DNA of 64,000 nucleotides from UBA1067 sp050874585 (lineage in GTDB: Bacteria; Verrucomicrobiota; Kiritimatiellia; RFP12; UBA1067). The notes beneath the pieces are model-generated. The model worked only from the letters and a program-made list of their open reading frames with translations, did no database searches and was not told where the DNA came from. The stretch covers positions 31,110 through 95,109 of the forward strand of contig JBNMKZ010000002.1 of assembly GCA_050874585.1 (NCBI GenBank), in the 5' to 3' direction. Positions 35,507 through 43,777 of the stretch are shown piece by piece; positions within the stretch are counted from its first letter, which is position 1; each line of letters starts with the position of its first letter. The translations under genes were made by a program, and so were the position numbers.

Positions 35507-36082
35507 ATGCGAATTCTTATTACAGGTACGACGGGCGGAATCGGCGGTGCAGTCGCCAGCGTGGCTGCAGGTGTTGGGCATGATGTCGTTGCGCTTAATC
35601 GTCCTGAATGGGAATCCCTCGGCACATTTTTGGATGGGCAGCGACCGTTTGATGGTGTTGTTTTTGCCACGGGGTTTTGTTGCGTCAAGCCGCTTTCGCG
35701 GATTGGGGATGCAGACTTCACTGACATGCTTTCCGTCAATTGTGGGCTTTTCTTGCGGCTGATGCGAGAATTGCTTCGTCGGCGACTGCTGTCGAAAACT
35801 GGTGCGCGAGTTGTGGCAATCTCAAGCATTTCAGCCGAAGAAGGATGGCCGGGCGGGGCTCTTTACTGTGCGTCAAAAGGGGCGCTTTCGTCACTTTGTC
35901 GCGCCTTGGATGCCGAACTCGGCTCTTGTGGAGTTCGTGTCCTTGCGTTGGAGCCGCGTTATGTCAGGACAAAGATGTTCGATGCTTTTGCTGGGCGTAT
36001 GGGGGTTCCATCATTGAATGCAGAGGACCCGATTCGCTTTGCCGAAAGGATTTTAAAAGAACTGAAGTCAGAAGGAAACTAA
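35507..36082 (+). CDS. Short-chain dehydrogenase/reductase
   Basis: The 191-residue SDR has the cofactor motif TGTTGGIGGAVA (7-18) and the catalytic ISSISAEEGWPGGALYCASKGA (Ser, Tyr and Lys). It is shorter than the usual ~250 residues because the central region after the NAD site is compressed and the C-terminal helices are reduced. The C-terminus has PRYVRTKMFDAF, placing a substrate loop after strand 6. The substrate is unknown. purE follows after 4 bases. Confidence 0.85.
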   Translation: MRILITGTTGGIGGAVASVAAGVGHDVVALNRPEWESLGTFLDGQRPFDGVVFATGFCCVKPLSRIGDADFTDMLSVNCGLFLRLMRELLRRRLLSKTGARVVAISSISAEEGWPGGALYCASKGALSSLCRALDAELGSCGVRVLALEPRYVRTKMFDAFAGRMGVPSLNAEDPIRFAERILKELKSEGN

Positions 36083-36086
36083 GAAA

Positions 36087-36590
36087 ATGAACGAGAAAGA
36101 ACCAAAAGTTGGTATTGTGATGGGCAGCGATTCGGATTGGCCGCTTGTCAAGAAAGCCTGCGAGACGCTTGAAAAGTTTGGGGTTGCATACGAGACGAGG
36201 GTTATCTCGGCGCATCGCACACCGGATGTCGCATTGGACTATTCCAGGACGGCGGAAGCACGGGGGCTAAAGGTTATCATTGCGGCTGCAGGTGGGGCGG
36301 CGCATTTGGGAGGTGTCCTTGCCGCAGGGACGGTCCTTCCCGTGATTGGGATCCCCGTGGCAGGTGGGGCACTCAATGGGCTTGACGCGCTTTACGCAAC
36401 AGTCCAGATGCCAAGTGGCGTTCCAGTCGCTTGCGTCGCCTGTGGTAGTGCCGGCCCGACGAATGCCGCGCTCTTGGCCATTCAAATATTGGGAACGGAA
36501 GATGCAGAATTGCGGAACAAGTTTCATGCCCATAAGGAAGACCTGCGGAAGAAAGTCGCGGCTGCGAATGAACGTATCCATGAAGTTTGA
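36087..36590 (+). CDS. purE: N5-carboxyaminoimidazole ribonucleotide mutase PurE
   Basis: PurE rearranges N5-CAIR to CAIR in purine synthesis (class I enzyme). The 167-residue protein has GSDSDWPLVKKA, VISAHRTPD with the conserved His, AAAGGAAHLGGVLAAGT and GIPVAGGALNGLDAL. PurK is not adjacent. The gene lies in the SDR operon and overlaps the next gene by 11 bases. Confidence 0.95.
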   Translation: MNEKEPKVGIVMGSDSDWPLVKKACETLEKFGVAYETRVISAHRTPDVALDYSRTAEARGLKVIIAAAGGAAHLGGVLAAGTVLPVIGIPVAGGALNGLDALYATVQMPSGVPVACVACGSAGPTNAALLAIQILGTEDAELRNKFHAHKEDLRKKVAAANERIHEV

Positions 36591-37362
36591 TGAGCTGATC
36601 CGTGTTTACGATAGCTATGTTGATGGTTATCGAGATCCAAACGGTGCTCTCCCTGCGATGATGCAGCTGAAGCGCATTCATACCGATTATGTCGTTAAGA
36701 ATGCGCTATCCATCTCCGAAGGGGAGTCGTTTGATGAATGTGCAAAGGAGGCAGCGCTTTTTGCTGCACTTTTGCACGACACTGGACGCTATGAGCAATT
36801 AAAACGGTACAATACCTTCAGAGATTCTGACTCTGTGGATCATGCCGTCTTCTCGCATGATATTGTTAAAGAGAACGGGTGGCTGGATTCGTGTGCGCCG
36901 GAATTTCGGGATGCCGTTCTGAAGGCTGTCCTTTATCACAATCGTCGTGATTTGCCCCAGGGACTTAGGGACCTGACGCTTCAGACGGCCTATGTTGTTC
37001 GTGATGCCGACAAGCTGGACATTTTCCGCGTCTTGGAAGATTTGATAGACCACACGGACTGGCGGAAAGATTCGAGGGCGTTCTGGAACCTTTCTATTTC
37101 CGACCCGCCGAGTCCTAATGTGATCAAGGCAATTGAAAATCGGCATCCTGTTGATTACCAGTCCATCCGTTCGCTTTCAGATTTTGTCCTGATTCAAGTT
37201 GGATGGATGGTGTCCGATTTGCATTTTCCAACAACGCGTCAACTTTGTGCGGCGCGTGGACACCTTTCGTATCGACGTGAGTTGCTCCATAAGTTGACGA
37301 ACTCAACTGATACTGATCGCGTTTGTTCGCTGGCCGAAGCGTCACTTGCTTCTGCGTCATGA
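36580..37362 (+). CDS. HD-domain phosphohydrolase-like protein
   Basis: From ATG 36580 this encodes 260 residues with a complete HD pattern: RIHTDYVVKNAL (first His), FAALLHDTGRYEQL (HD pair), DHAVFSHDIVKE, VLYHNRRDLP (further His) and VVRDADKLDIFR (final Asp). Such proteins hydrolyse phosphomonoesters or nucleotides, but the substrate is not readable. The longer frame starting at 36346 overlaps most of purE and is rejected. Confidence 0.85.
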   Translation: MKFDELIRVYDSYVDGYRDPNGALPAMMQLKRIHTDYVVKNALSISEGESFDECAKEAALFAALLHDTGRYEQLKRYNTFRDSDSVDHAVFSHDIVKENGWLDSCAPEFRDAVLKAVLYHNRRDLPQGLRDLTLQTAYVVRDADKLDIFRVLEDLIDHTDWRKDSRAFWNLSISDPPSPNVIKAIENRHPVDYQSIRSLSDFVLIQVGWMVSDLHFPTTRQLCAARGHLSYRRELLHKLTNSTDTDRVCSLAEASLASAS

Positions 37363-37384
37363 ATGAGAGAAGAGGAATCGTGCG

Positions 37385-38542
37385 ATGAAATTGAAGCGAA
37401 TTACGGATTGGCTTGACCGAGTGCTTGATGTTGCCGCGTTTGCATCCGACGTGTCAAACAATGGAGTTCAAATCGCACGAACAGGGGATGACATATCGAA
37501 GGTGGCCTTTGCCGTCGATGGCAGCCTGGCGAGCGTACAATCTGCCGTGCGTGCGAATGCCGAGTTGCTTGTTGTTCATCACGGTGTTTCGTGGGGCGGT
37601 GGAATCCGTCGGATAGATGGGGGCGTTTATCGTGTCGTAAAAGCGGCAATGGATGCTAATCTTGCACTTTATGCGGTACATCTTCCTTTGGATGCCAACC
37701 AGAAGTATGGAAACAACTGGGAGTTGGCGCGGCATCTTGGGCTGAAGAAGATTCGGCCGGCTTTTTCTTATCATGGCTATACAATTGGTGTCACGGGCAT
37801 TGATGAGAAAGGGCAGATGGTGGGGATCTGTTCGGGTGGTGCGGGAGAGTTTGCTGAAGATGCTAAAAAGCTTGGCTGTGATGTCTACATTACAGGGGAA
37901 GCCAGTTGGGGGGAAGAGGTTGCCGCCGAGAATATTGGGCAGCGGATGATCTGCGCGGGGCATTATGAGACCGAGATATTTGGCGTAACAGCACTTTCCA
38001 TTGCGATGAAAAAACTTCTGAAGATTCCAACAGTCTTTGTCTCAATTCTATTGCTTTTCTGTCTGTCATTTCTCCCCCAACGGGGCTTTTCAGCAACAAG
38101 TCAGGATGATACCGTGGAAGTGTCGATGGATGAGGCTTCTTATGCTTATGATCGTTTTTCTATCGGGCTGTCGGCTACTGCGATTTTCCCCCAAGGTGGT
38201 GACAAGATGCGGCATAGATCGGGCGCCGCTGTTCGGTTGGGATACTATGTGACAGAAATGCTTGCGATTGAGTGTGAAGGGAATTGGTTGGAAGAGCGTA
38301 CGGGACTCGCTCTTCAAGGACTTTGGCATTGGTGGGGATACGAACGTCTTGATCCCTTTTTCACTTTCGGAATAAGGGGGTGGTTGCCTGAAGGCCAGGT
38401 GGGGCCCACTGGCGGACTGGGCGCATTTTATCATATTGATGACCAGTGGTCGCTTCGATTTGATGGCAATGCGACCCTTGGCGTTGAGTCGTCGGTTGGA
38501 ATGATTTATTCAATTGTTGTTGGAATACAGCGGACTTTTTGA
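37385..38542 (+). CDS. NIF3-like metal protein fused to a secreted beta-barrel-like protein
   Basis: Residues 1 to about 215 are a NIF3/YbgI (DUF34) domain with metal-site motifs LLVVHHGVSWGG, AVHLPLDAN and AGHYETEIFGVTALS. In the same frame, with no stop, there follows LLLFCLSFLPQRGFSA, a hydrophobic stretch with a signal-peptidase-like site, and then about 140 residues rich in aromatic, alternating strands. These include RFSIGLSATAIFP, AAVRLGYYVTEMLAIE and GIQRTF with a C-terminal Phe, as in small outer-membrane barrels. Methionine 208 (38006) begins MKKLLKIPTVFVSILLL, a textbook signal peptide. The second part may therefore also be made alone. The fusion of a cytosolic and an exported domain is unusual. 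Confidence 0.75.
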   Translation: MKLKRITDWLDRVLDVAAFASDVSNNGVQIARTGDDISKVAFAVDGSLASVQSAVRANAELLVVHHGVSWGGGIRRIDGGVYRVVKAAMDANLALYAVHLPLDANQKYGNNWELARHLGLKKIRPAFSYHGYTIGVTGIDEKGQMVGICSGGAGEFAEDAKKLGCDVYITGEASWGEEVAAENIGQRMICAGHYETEIFGVTALSIAMKKLLKIPTVFVSILLLFCLSFLPQRGFSATSQDDTVEVSMDEASYAYDRFSIGLSATAIFPQGGDKMRHRSGAAVRLGYYVTEMLAIECEGNWLEERTGLALQGLWHWWGYERLDPFFTFGIRGWLPEGQVGPTGGLGAFYHIDDQWSLRFDGNATLGVESSVGMIYSIVVGIQRTF

Positions 38543-38568
38543 CTTGATAGGAGAGGAAACGTTGGAAG

Positions 38569-39378
38569 ATGAAAGATGAGCGGGAAATTTGGTACAGCGC
38601 GGCTGAACGTGTTTCTGTGACGATTGTTGATGTGACCTCTGCGGCACAGGATCTTGCGAGAGGGCATCTGTGCGGGCCGACGAGTGCCTACTTTCTGACG
38701 CGAGGTTTGGCAGTGGCTGCGCTTCTCGGAAGTGAAATGGAAGAACAGGATGAGGTTCTTTCACTTCAGATGAAATGTACGGGTCCTTTGGGTGGGTTGA
38801 ATGTTGAGTGCACATCGAGAGGAACTTTGCGGGGTTACACGATCAAGAAGATTCTGGATGATTTTGATGGGATGGGAATGCCGCCAGACGAGAAAGGCGT
38901 TGTTGGCTCCCGACAAGTTCAAATCACGCGCTCCGTTCCGGGGCATATTCTTTCGCAGGGGGTGGCATATTCGCATGACGACTACCTGACGAATTCGCTT
39001 CAACGCAAGGCTCGAATTTACCTTGAGGCATCTGTTTCTGATGATGTTGAGGTTCTTGTTGCACGAGGAGTCTTGGTTGAGATCTTGCCTGATTCGTCGT
39101 TGGGTACGGAACTTCTTGATCGGCTTGGGTCGCGGAGTCTTTCGGTTGCATCCCGTACGATTCTCAAGTCATTTGGCATCGGTCATGCCGAACTGAAGCG
39201 GACAGACCGACTTTCCTTTGCTTGTACCTGTTCACGCGGCAGAGCTGAAGCCATGCTTAGAGCGTTGGGTGACGAGGAACGGAAGTCGTTGCCAGCCGTC
39301 ATTGATGTGACATGTCATATGTGTGGGCGAACATTTTCAATTCCAACCGCGAACTTCGTCAAGAATGATAATATTTGA
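38569..39378 (+). CDS. hslO: Redox-regulated chaperone Hsp33
   Basis: Hsp33 is a cytosolic holdase activated by oxidation. The 269-residue protein ends with the zinc/redox centre Cys219-x-Cys221 and Cys249-x2-Cys252 (CTC and CHMCG). N-terminal family features are SAYFLTRGLAVAALLGSEM, LQMKCTGPLGGLNVEC and GAYSHDDYLTNS-like QGVAYSHDDYLTNS. GGAGAGG lies about 10 bases before the ATG. Confidence 0.95.
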   Translation: MKDEREIWYSAAERVSVTIVDVTSAAQDLARGHLCGPTSAYFLTRGLAVAALLGSEMEEQDEVLSLQMKCTGPLGGLNVECTSRGTLRGYTIKKILDDFDGMGMPPDEKGVVGSRQVQITRSVPGHILSQGVAYSHDDYLTNSLQRKARIYLEASVSDDVEVLVARGVLVEILPDSSLGTELLDRLGSRSLSVASRTILKSFGIGHAELKRTDRLSFACTCSRGRAEAMLRALGDEERKSLPAVIDVTCHMCGRTFSIPTANFVKNDNI

Positions 39379-39384
39379 TATAAT
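39373..39384 (+). promoter_or_regulatory. Leaderless promoter of the TadC-FHA-PEGA operon
   Basis: ATATTTGATATAAT ends with TATAAT at 39379-39384 and overlaps the last codons of hslO. Only six bases (ACGCGT) precede the ATG at 39391, the tightest spacing in the window. Confidence 0.75.
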
Positions 39385-39390
39385 ACGCGT

Positions 39391-40308
39391 ATGATTTTCC
39401 TTTCAATAGGTTTAACACTGGTGTGGGCGATTGCTGCTGCGTGCCTCATGTGGTATGTTGCTTCGATTGCCTCAGAGGTGACCTATGTGACTCTGGCGGA
39501 CGGTCGTCGTCAGGCGCGTGCACTCCCGCTTGTCTTCAAGATGCTTTTGCCATTTGTAGGAAACTTCGATCGTCTTCTTTCAAGGCCGGCCTTTGCTTCG
39601 CGCATTGAAAAGGCGAACGCATCGCTGATTTCTGCAGGGTTTGAGGGATTGCTGACGGGGCGTGAATTCATAGCCCTGAGCTTGCTTTCGCCGCTGGTAC
39701 TTGGTTTGTGCTGGTGCGTCCTTATCTTCTTCTTGGGGGTGATTGTCCCCGATTCCTTATTCACCAGTTCCCCACTTATTCTCTCGCTTGTTGGATTCGC
39801 ATTGTTTGCTGTCCAGCCTTCTCTTTGGCTTCGGACGGAACTTAAGAAGCGTCATTTGGCCATCATGAAAGCCTTGCCGTTCGTCTTGGACATTTTGACG
39901 CTAAGTGTTGAAGCTGGCATGGATTTCATCAGCGCCTTGCAGCGGAATTGTAAAACGCGTCGTCTCGACCCTCTGAACGAGGAGCTTCTGCGGATGACTA
40001 AGGAGATACAGGTTGGCCTTTCTCGCAAAGAGGCATTGAAAAACATGTCTGATCGCGTGCGTCAACCCGATCTTAAGTCGGTCGCTTATGCATTGATTCA
40101 GGCTGATGAACTTGGCGTTTCCATCGGTTCGATATTGCGCATTCAGGCGGAGCAGTTGCGTAGTCGGCGTTTTGATCGGGCGGAGAAATTGGCCAATGAG
40201 GCTCCCACCAAAATGTTACTGCCTCTTCTGCTTTGTATTTTTCCCGCCGTATTCATCATTTTGCTTGGTCCGGTGTTAATTAGTGCCATGAAGGGAATGC
40301 TCCAATGA
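39391..40308 (+). CDS. TadC-like type II secretion/pilus inner-membrane protein (GspF family)
   Basis: The 305-residue protein has a GspF/TadC layout. N-terminal membrane helices lie near 5-25 and 95-145. The conserved cytoplasmic helical bundle has LPFVLDILTLSVEAGMDFIS, GLSRKEALKNMSDR and LIQADELGVSIGSILRIQAEQLR. Two C-terminal helices (LLPLLLCIFPAVFIILLGPVLI) follow. It would be the platform protein of a Tad/Flp-type pilus. The ATPase (TadA) and TadB are not in the window. The mRNA appears leaderless. Confidence 0.88.
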   Translation: MIFLSIGLTLVWAIAAACLMWYVASIASEVTYVTLADGRRQARALPLVFKMLLPFVGNFDRLLSRPAFASRIEKANASLISAGFEGLLTGREFIALSLLSPLVLGLCWCVLIFFLGVIVPDSLFTSSPLILSLVGFALFAVQPSLWLRTELKKRHLAIMKALPFVLDILTLSVEAGMDFISALQRNCKTRRLDPLNEELLRMTKEIQVGLSRKEALKNMSDRVRQPDLKSVAYALIQADELGVSIGSILRIQAEQLRSRRFDRAEKLANEAPTKMLLPLLLCIFPAVFIILLGPVLISAMKGMLQ

Positions 40309-41615
40309 AAAGACCAGAAATAGTAGTTGAAAATGGCGAACTTGCCGGTCGTCGATTTCCCGTTTTGGAAGGGGGCGTTCGTCTTGGACGCTCTTCGTCT
40401 AATAACATATGCATTCCGGACGAGGAACTTTCGCGTAACCATTGTCTTTTTGAACCGTTTGGCGAGACTGGGATAAGGGTTACGGATCTTGCCAGTGCCA
40501 ATGGAACATTTGTGAACGGGACGGCGATTGTCGGTGAGTCGGTCGAGCTTAAGCCTGGGGATGTTATCGAAGTTGGGGAATCTCGTCTACGGATTTCTGA
40601 CAATGAATCGGCAGAAAAGCCGAGCGGTGTTGATTTGGGTCTCGGAGCGATATCTGCCGAGTCGGAATCAGGTTCGAAGACGGGGGAGCCCCCCCGGAGA
40701 AATCCAATTGCAAATCTCCTGTGGATTGTGCTCGTCTTGATTCTATCTTCTGCCATTTACCTTGTTCTTTCTGGTGATTTGACTCAGAATCCGAATCCGA
40801 TTCAGGAGGCGACGGCCCCCGTTGAGACCGTTTCCGAAATGCGCTATGAGAAAGTCGTTGCAGACTCCTCTGCAATTTTTCGCTACTACATGACATTTTC
40901 GGCCGGAGTGCTCAAGGTCGTTATAGATGACCTTTCAAAGGAAAATCGGCATATCGTCAAGAATGCGCGGTTGACCGACGCGGCATCGGCTCGTCTGAAT
41001 GAGATTCTGACTGACCCTGAATTGGTGACGCTTGATCGCGAATATGCTGGTCCAGAGACTGAACCGCCCGAACTGAAGAGTTGGGGGCTGCGGATTCTTT
41101 ATACGACGAAAGGGAAGTCCGTTCATATCGTTAATACGCAGGAGCCAGAGGCGTTTCGCCGCGTTCGCGAGAAACTGGAGACATTCGCCAACAATGAGCT
41201 TGGTCTGTGGGCCATTCAATATTCGCGGGAAAAACTTCTTGAGATGGCCTCTGCCGAGGCTGAAAGTGCGCGCATGAAATGGGATGATCGCGAGGTGGAG
41301 TATGGTAATATTCACGCGGCGATTTGTGCCTATCGCAAGGCCATTGCATATCTGGATACTGTCAACCCTAAGCCAAATGAATTTAGCGATTATCGAACGG
41401 CGCTTGAGGCGGCCGAGAAACTGCTGAACGAGCGCTACGCCGACCAGCGTTTTAGGGCCGATCAGGCCATCAAGTTGAACGACTGGGAGACGGCCAAGCG
41501 GGAATTGCTGGTCTTGTGCGAACTTGTACCCGACCGTGACGACGATCGCTATCGGGAGGCTTCGGCCAAACTGATTGATGTTGAAAAACGTCTTGGGAAA
41601 GGAGGTTCGCGATGA
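40305..41615 (+). CDS. FHA-domain membrane protein
   Basis: The 436-residue protein begins with a forkhead-associated domain: RFPVLEGGVRLGRSSSNNIC, ELSRNHCLF, and LASANGTFVNG (the GR-S-H-NG phosphothreonine pocket). An acidic linker leads to a single membrane helix near 142-162 (LLWIVLVLILSSAIYLVL). The extracytoplasmic part ends with TPR-like helices (AICAYRKAIAYLDTV, WETAKRELLVLCELVP). It overlaps tadC and the PEGA gene by 4 bases each, so it probably couples Ser/Thr phosphorylation signals to the secretion apparatus. Confidence 0.85.
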   Translation: MKRPEIVVENGELAGRRFPVLEGGVRLGRSSSNNICIPDEELSRNHCLFEPFGETGIRVTDLASANGTFVNGTAIVGESVELKPGDVIEVGESRLRISDNESAEKPSGVDLGLGAISAESESGSKTGEPPRRNPIANLLWIVLVLILSSAIYLVLSGDLTQNPNPIQEATAPVETVSEMRYEKVVADSSAIFRYYMTFSAGVLKVVIDDLSKENRHIVKNARLTDAASARLNEILTDPELVTLDREYAGPETEPPELKSWGLRILYTTKGKSVHIVNTQEPEAFRRVREKLETFANNELGLWAIQYSREKLLEMASAEAESARMKWDDREVEYGNIHAAICAYRKAIAYLDTVNPKPNEFSDYRTALEAAEKLLNERYADQRFRADQAIKLNDWETAKRELLVLCELVPDRDDDRYREASAKLIDVEKRLGKGGSR

Positions 41616-42931
41616 GAAGATACATGCTTTTGGTCGGATTCTGTGTGTTGACAATCTTTTGCTTTGCGCAGGTGCAAGGATCAAGGGTCGATATTACCAG
41701 CCAACCGGCTGGGGCAACCGTTATTGTTGATGGTCAAGACCGTGGTGTAACTCCACTGACGCTCTTTGACTTGGCGCCTGGGCGCCACCAGTTGAAATAT
41801 CGGATGTTTGGTTATGTTGAACGTGACCGTTTCTTCAAGGTGGAAGAAGGTGTGCCTTTACAGCGAAGCGTTGTCATGGAGCCCGAAAAGGGGTTGCTTC
41901 TCTTGAAGAGTACGCCAGAAAACTGCAACATTACGATCGATGGTGTTTCAGTCGGTATGACGCCGCGTCTCATCACGAACCTTGACACGAAAGATGTCCA
42001 TCAGGTAACGCTCCGTGCGGCGGGTTATCGTCCCTCGACTTTTGACATTAGGTTTAATGGGCGAACCCCATTGGTTCGAGAGGAGACGTTGATTCTTGAT
42101 TCGGGCATTCTTGAAATAATTACTGAACCATCTGGGGTTGAGGTAACCGTGAACGGAATCAACCGAGATCGGACGCCTGTTGTTGTCAATGACATCCCCA
42201 AGGGCAGAGCCACGGTTAAACTCCGGCTTGATGGCTTTAAAGATGAAAACCGTGAACTTTCAATCAATGCGGGCGATCGGCAAGTGCTTTCTGTCCTCAT
42301 GCAGGGCTTGCCTGGCACACTTTCACTTTCGTCAGTTCCAGAGGGGGCGCGGTTTTACGTCAACGGCGAGTTTCGGGGAAAGACGTCCGTTGTGATTCCG
42401 GGGTTGACGCCGGGTGAGTATGTGGTCCGTGCGGAACTTGAAGGGTATGGGACGGAAGTCCGCCGCGTGACAATTGGGAATGGTTCTACTCCGCGCGAGG
42501 AGTTCAAACTCTCGAATCAGATGGGGCGTATCGAGGTTCAGACCAGTCCAGTCGGTGCGCAGGTTCTGCTGGATGGGCGAATCGTGGGGACAACGAAGGC
42601 CGAAGACGAGGAATCGGATTTCAGCGATGTCCTTTCCATCGAGAATGTCCTGGAAGGGGAGCATGTGCTGATGATTCGTGCCGATGGGTATGCAGAGACG
42701 ATTCGTCATCCTCGGGTGCTCAAGACAAAGACATTGGCGCAGAAGGTGCGCTTGCGGCGGATCTTCAAGCCTGATGTGGAGATTCTTACGGATCAGGGAA
42801 CGTATCGAGGGGTCCTCATCAAGAATAAGAATACGGCTGAGCTGATTACGATCGAGATTAAACCTGGCATTGAGCAGAGTTTCCCCCGCACCAGCATTCG
42901 TAAGATAGACTTCCTTGGACAGACGAAGTGA
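41612..42931 (+). CDS. Secreted protein with tandem PEGA domains
   Basis: The 439-residue protein has a signal peptide (MLLVGFCVLTIFCFAQVQG) and then five PEGA-type repeats of 65-80 residues. Each starts with a strand such as VDITSQPAGATVIVDGQDRG, LLLLKSTPENCNITIDGVSVG, LEIITEPSGVEVTVNG, LSLSSVPEGARFYVNGEFRG or IEVQTSPVGAQVLLDGRIVG. PEGA domains occur in envelope and surface-layer proteins. AAGGAGG lies 6 bases before the ATG, the best ribosome site in the operon. It probably forms an external part of the TadC/FHA system. Confidence 0.88.
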   Translation: MRRYMLLVGFCVLTIFCFAQVQGSRVDITSQPAGATVIVDGQDRGVTPLTLFDLAPGRHQLKYRMFGYVERDRFFKVEEGVPLQRSVVMEPEKGLLLLKSTPENCNITIDGVSVGMTPRLITNLDTKDVHQVTLRAAGYRPSTFDIRFNGRTPLVREETLILDSGILEIITEPSGVEVTVNGINRDRTPVVVNDIPKGRATVKLRLDGFKDENRELSINAGDRQVLSVLMQGLPGTLSLSSVPEGARFYVNGEFRGKTSVVIPGLTPGEYVVRAELEGYGTEVRRVTIGNGSTPREEFKLSNQMGRIEVQTSPVGAQVLLDGRIVGTTKAEDEESDFSDVLSIENVLEGEHVLMIRADGYAETIRHPRVLKTKTLAQKVRLRRIFKPDVEILTDQGTYRGVLIKNKNTAELITIEIKPGIEQSFPRTSIRKIDFLGQTK

Positions 42932-43689
42932 AGAAGCGACTTGACGTGTGGATGGTTGAGCGTGGGCTTGCGGAAAGCCGCACAAAGGCCCAGGCTTTGG
43001 TTTTGGAAGGGAAGGTACGTGTTGCAGGGCAGGTAGAGACGAAAGCTTCTCGCGCCCTGTCGGAGGATGTTCCCATCGAAGTGGAAGCCCCGCCGCGTTT
43101 TGTTTCTCGTGGTGGTGAGAAGTTGGAGGGGGCCTTCCTTCGCTTTGGAGCGGAGGGCCTACCGAACCGGCTTGTTGCTGACGGGCTGATTTGCCTTGAT
43201 GTCGGTAGTTCAACGGGCGGCTTTACGGACTGCCTTTTGCAGCATGGGGCTCGCATGGTCATGGCCGTCGATGTCGGAACCAACCAACTCGCCTATCGCC
43301 TGCGCACGGACTCGCGTGTCTGGGTGCGGGAAAATTACAATGCGCGCTATATGGAGGCCTCCGACTTGCCGCAAAAACCGCAGCTCGCCGTGACGGATGT
43401 CTCCTTTATCTCACTTAAGTTGATTTTGCCGCCCATTTGCCGCGTACTTGAGTCTGGGGGGAAGATAGTTGCGCTCATCAAGCCTCAGTTCGAGGTCGGA
43501 AAGGGTATGGCTCCAGGTGGGCTTGTGCGCGATGAGTCGTTGCGCTGTCAGGCTCGGGATGAGATTGTGCGGTTTGCACAGTCGGAATTGGGCTTGAGGT
43601 TGCTGGGTCTGTGTGAATCACCGATTCGTGGCCGCGAGATGGGGAATGTTGAGTACCTTTCCTATTGGGAGAAGCCTCTTTCCGTATGA
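42928..43689 (+). CDS. tlyA: TlyA-type rRNA 2'-O-methyltransferase
   Basis: The 253-residue protein has an N-terminal S4 RNA-binding domain (KRLDVWMVERGLAESRTKAQ) and an FtsJ-like SAM methyltransferase domain (LDVGSSTGGFTDCLLQHGA, VTDVSFISLK, ALIKPQFE). TlyA methylates cytidines in rRNA at the subunit interface, and some homologues are hemolysins. It starts with GTG at 42928, overlapping the PEGA stop (GTGA), so it rides on the pilus-type operon although its role is in the ribosome. Confidence 0.92.
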   Translation: MKKRLDVWMVERGLAESRTKAQALVLEGKVRVAGQVETKASRALSEDVPIEVEAPPRFVSRGGEKLEGAFLRFGAEGLPNRLVADGLICLDVGSSTGGFTDCLLQHGARMVMAVDVGTNQLAYRLRTDSRVWVRENYNARYMEASDLPQKPQLAVTDVSFISLKLILPPICRVLESGGKIVALIKPQFEVGKGMAPGGLVRDESLRCQARDEIVRFAQSELGLRLLGLCESPIRGREMGNVEYLSYWEKPLSV

Positions 43690-43756
43690 ACCAGAACTTT
43701 ATGCAAGACTATAAGGATGTGGGTGACTTGCCTTCGACTCCACCCGAGACGCGGCA

Positions 43757-43769
43757 TTTTTGCTATAAT
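43757..43769 (+). promoter_or_regulatory. Leaderless promoter of the TPR-lipoprotein-AsmA operon
   Basis: CATTTTTGCTATAAT ends with TATAAT at 43764-43769 with TGC extension. Eight bases (ATCGGGCA) precede the ATG at 43778. Confidence 0.75.
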
Positions 43770-43777
43770 ATCGGGCA

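Noticed and set aside
36346..36579. Long N-terminal extension of the HD protein
   Set aside because: It lies inside purE in another frame and reads as low-complexity Arg/Pro/Ser sequence. ATG 36580 starts the recognisable protein.
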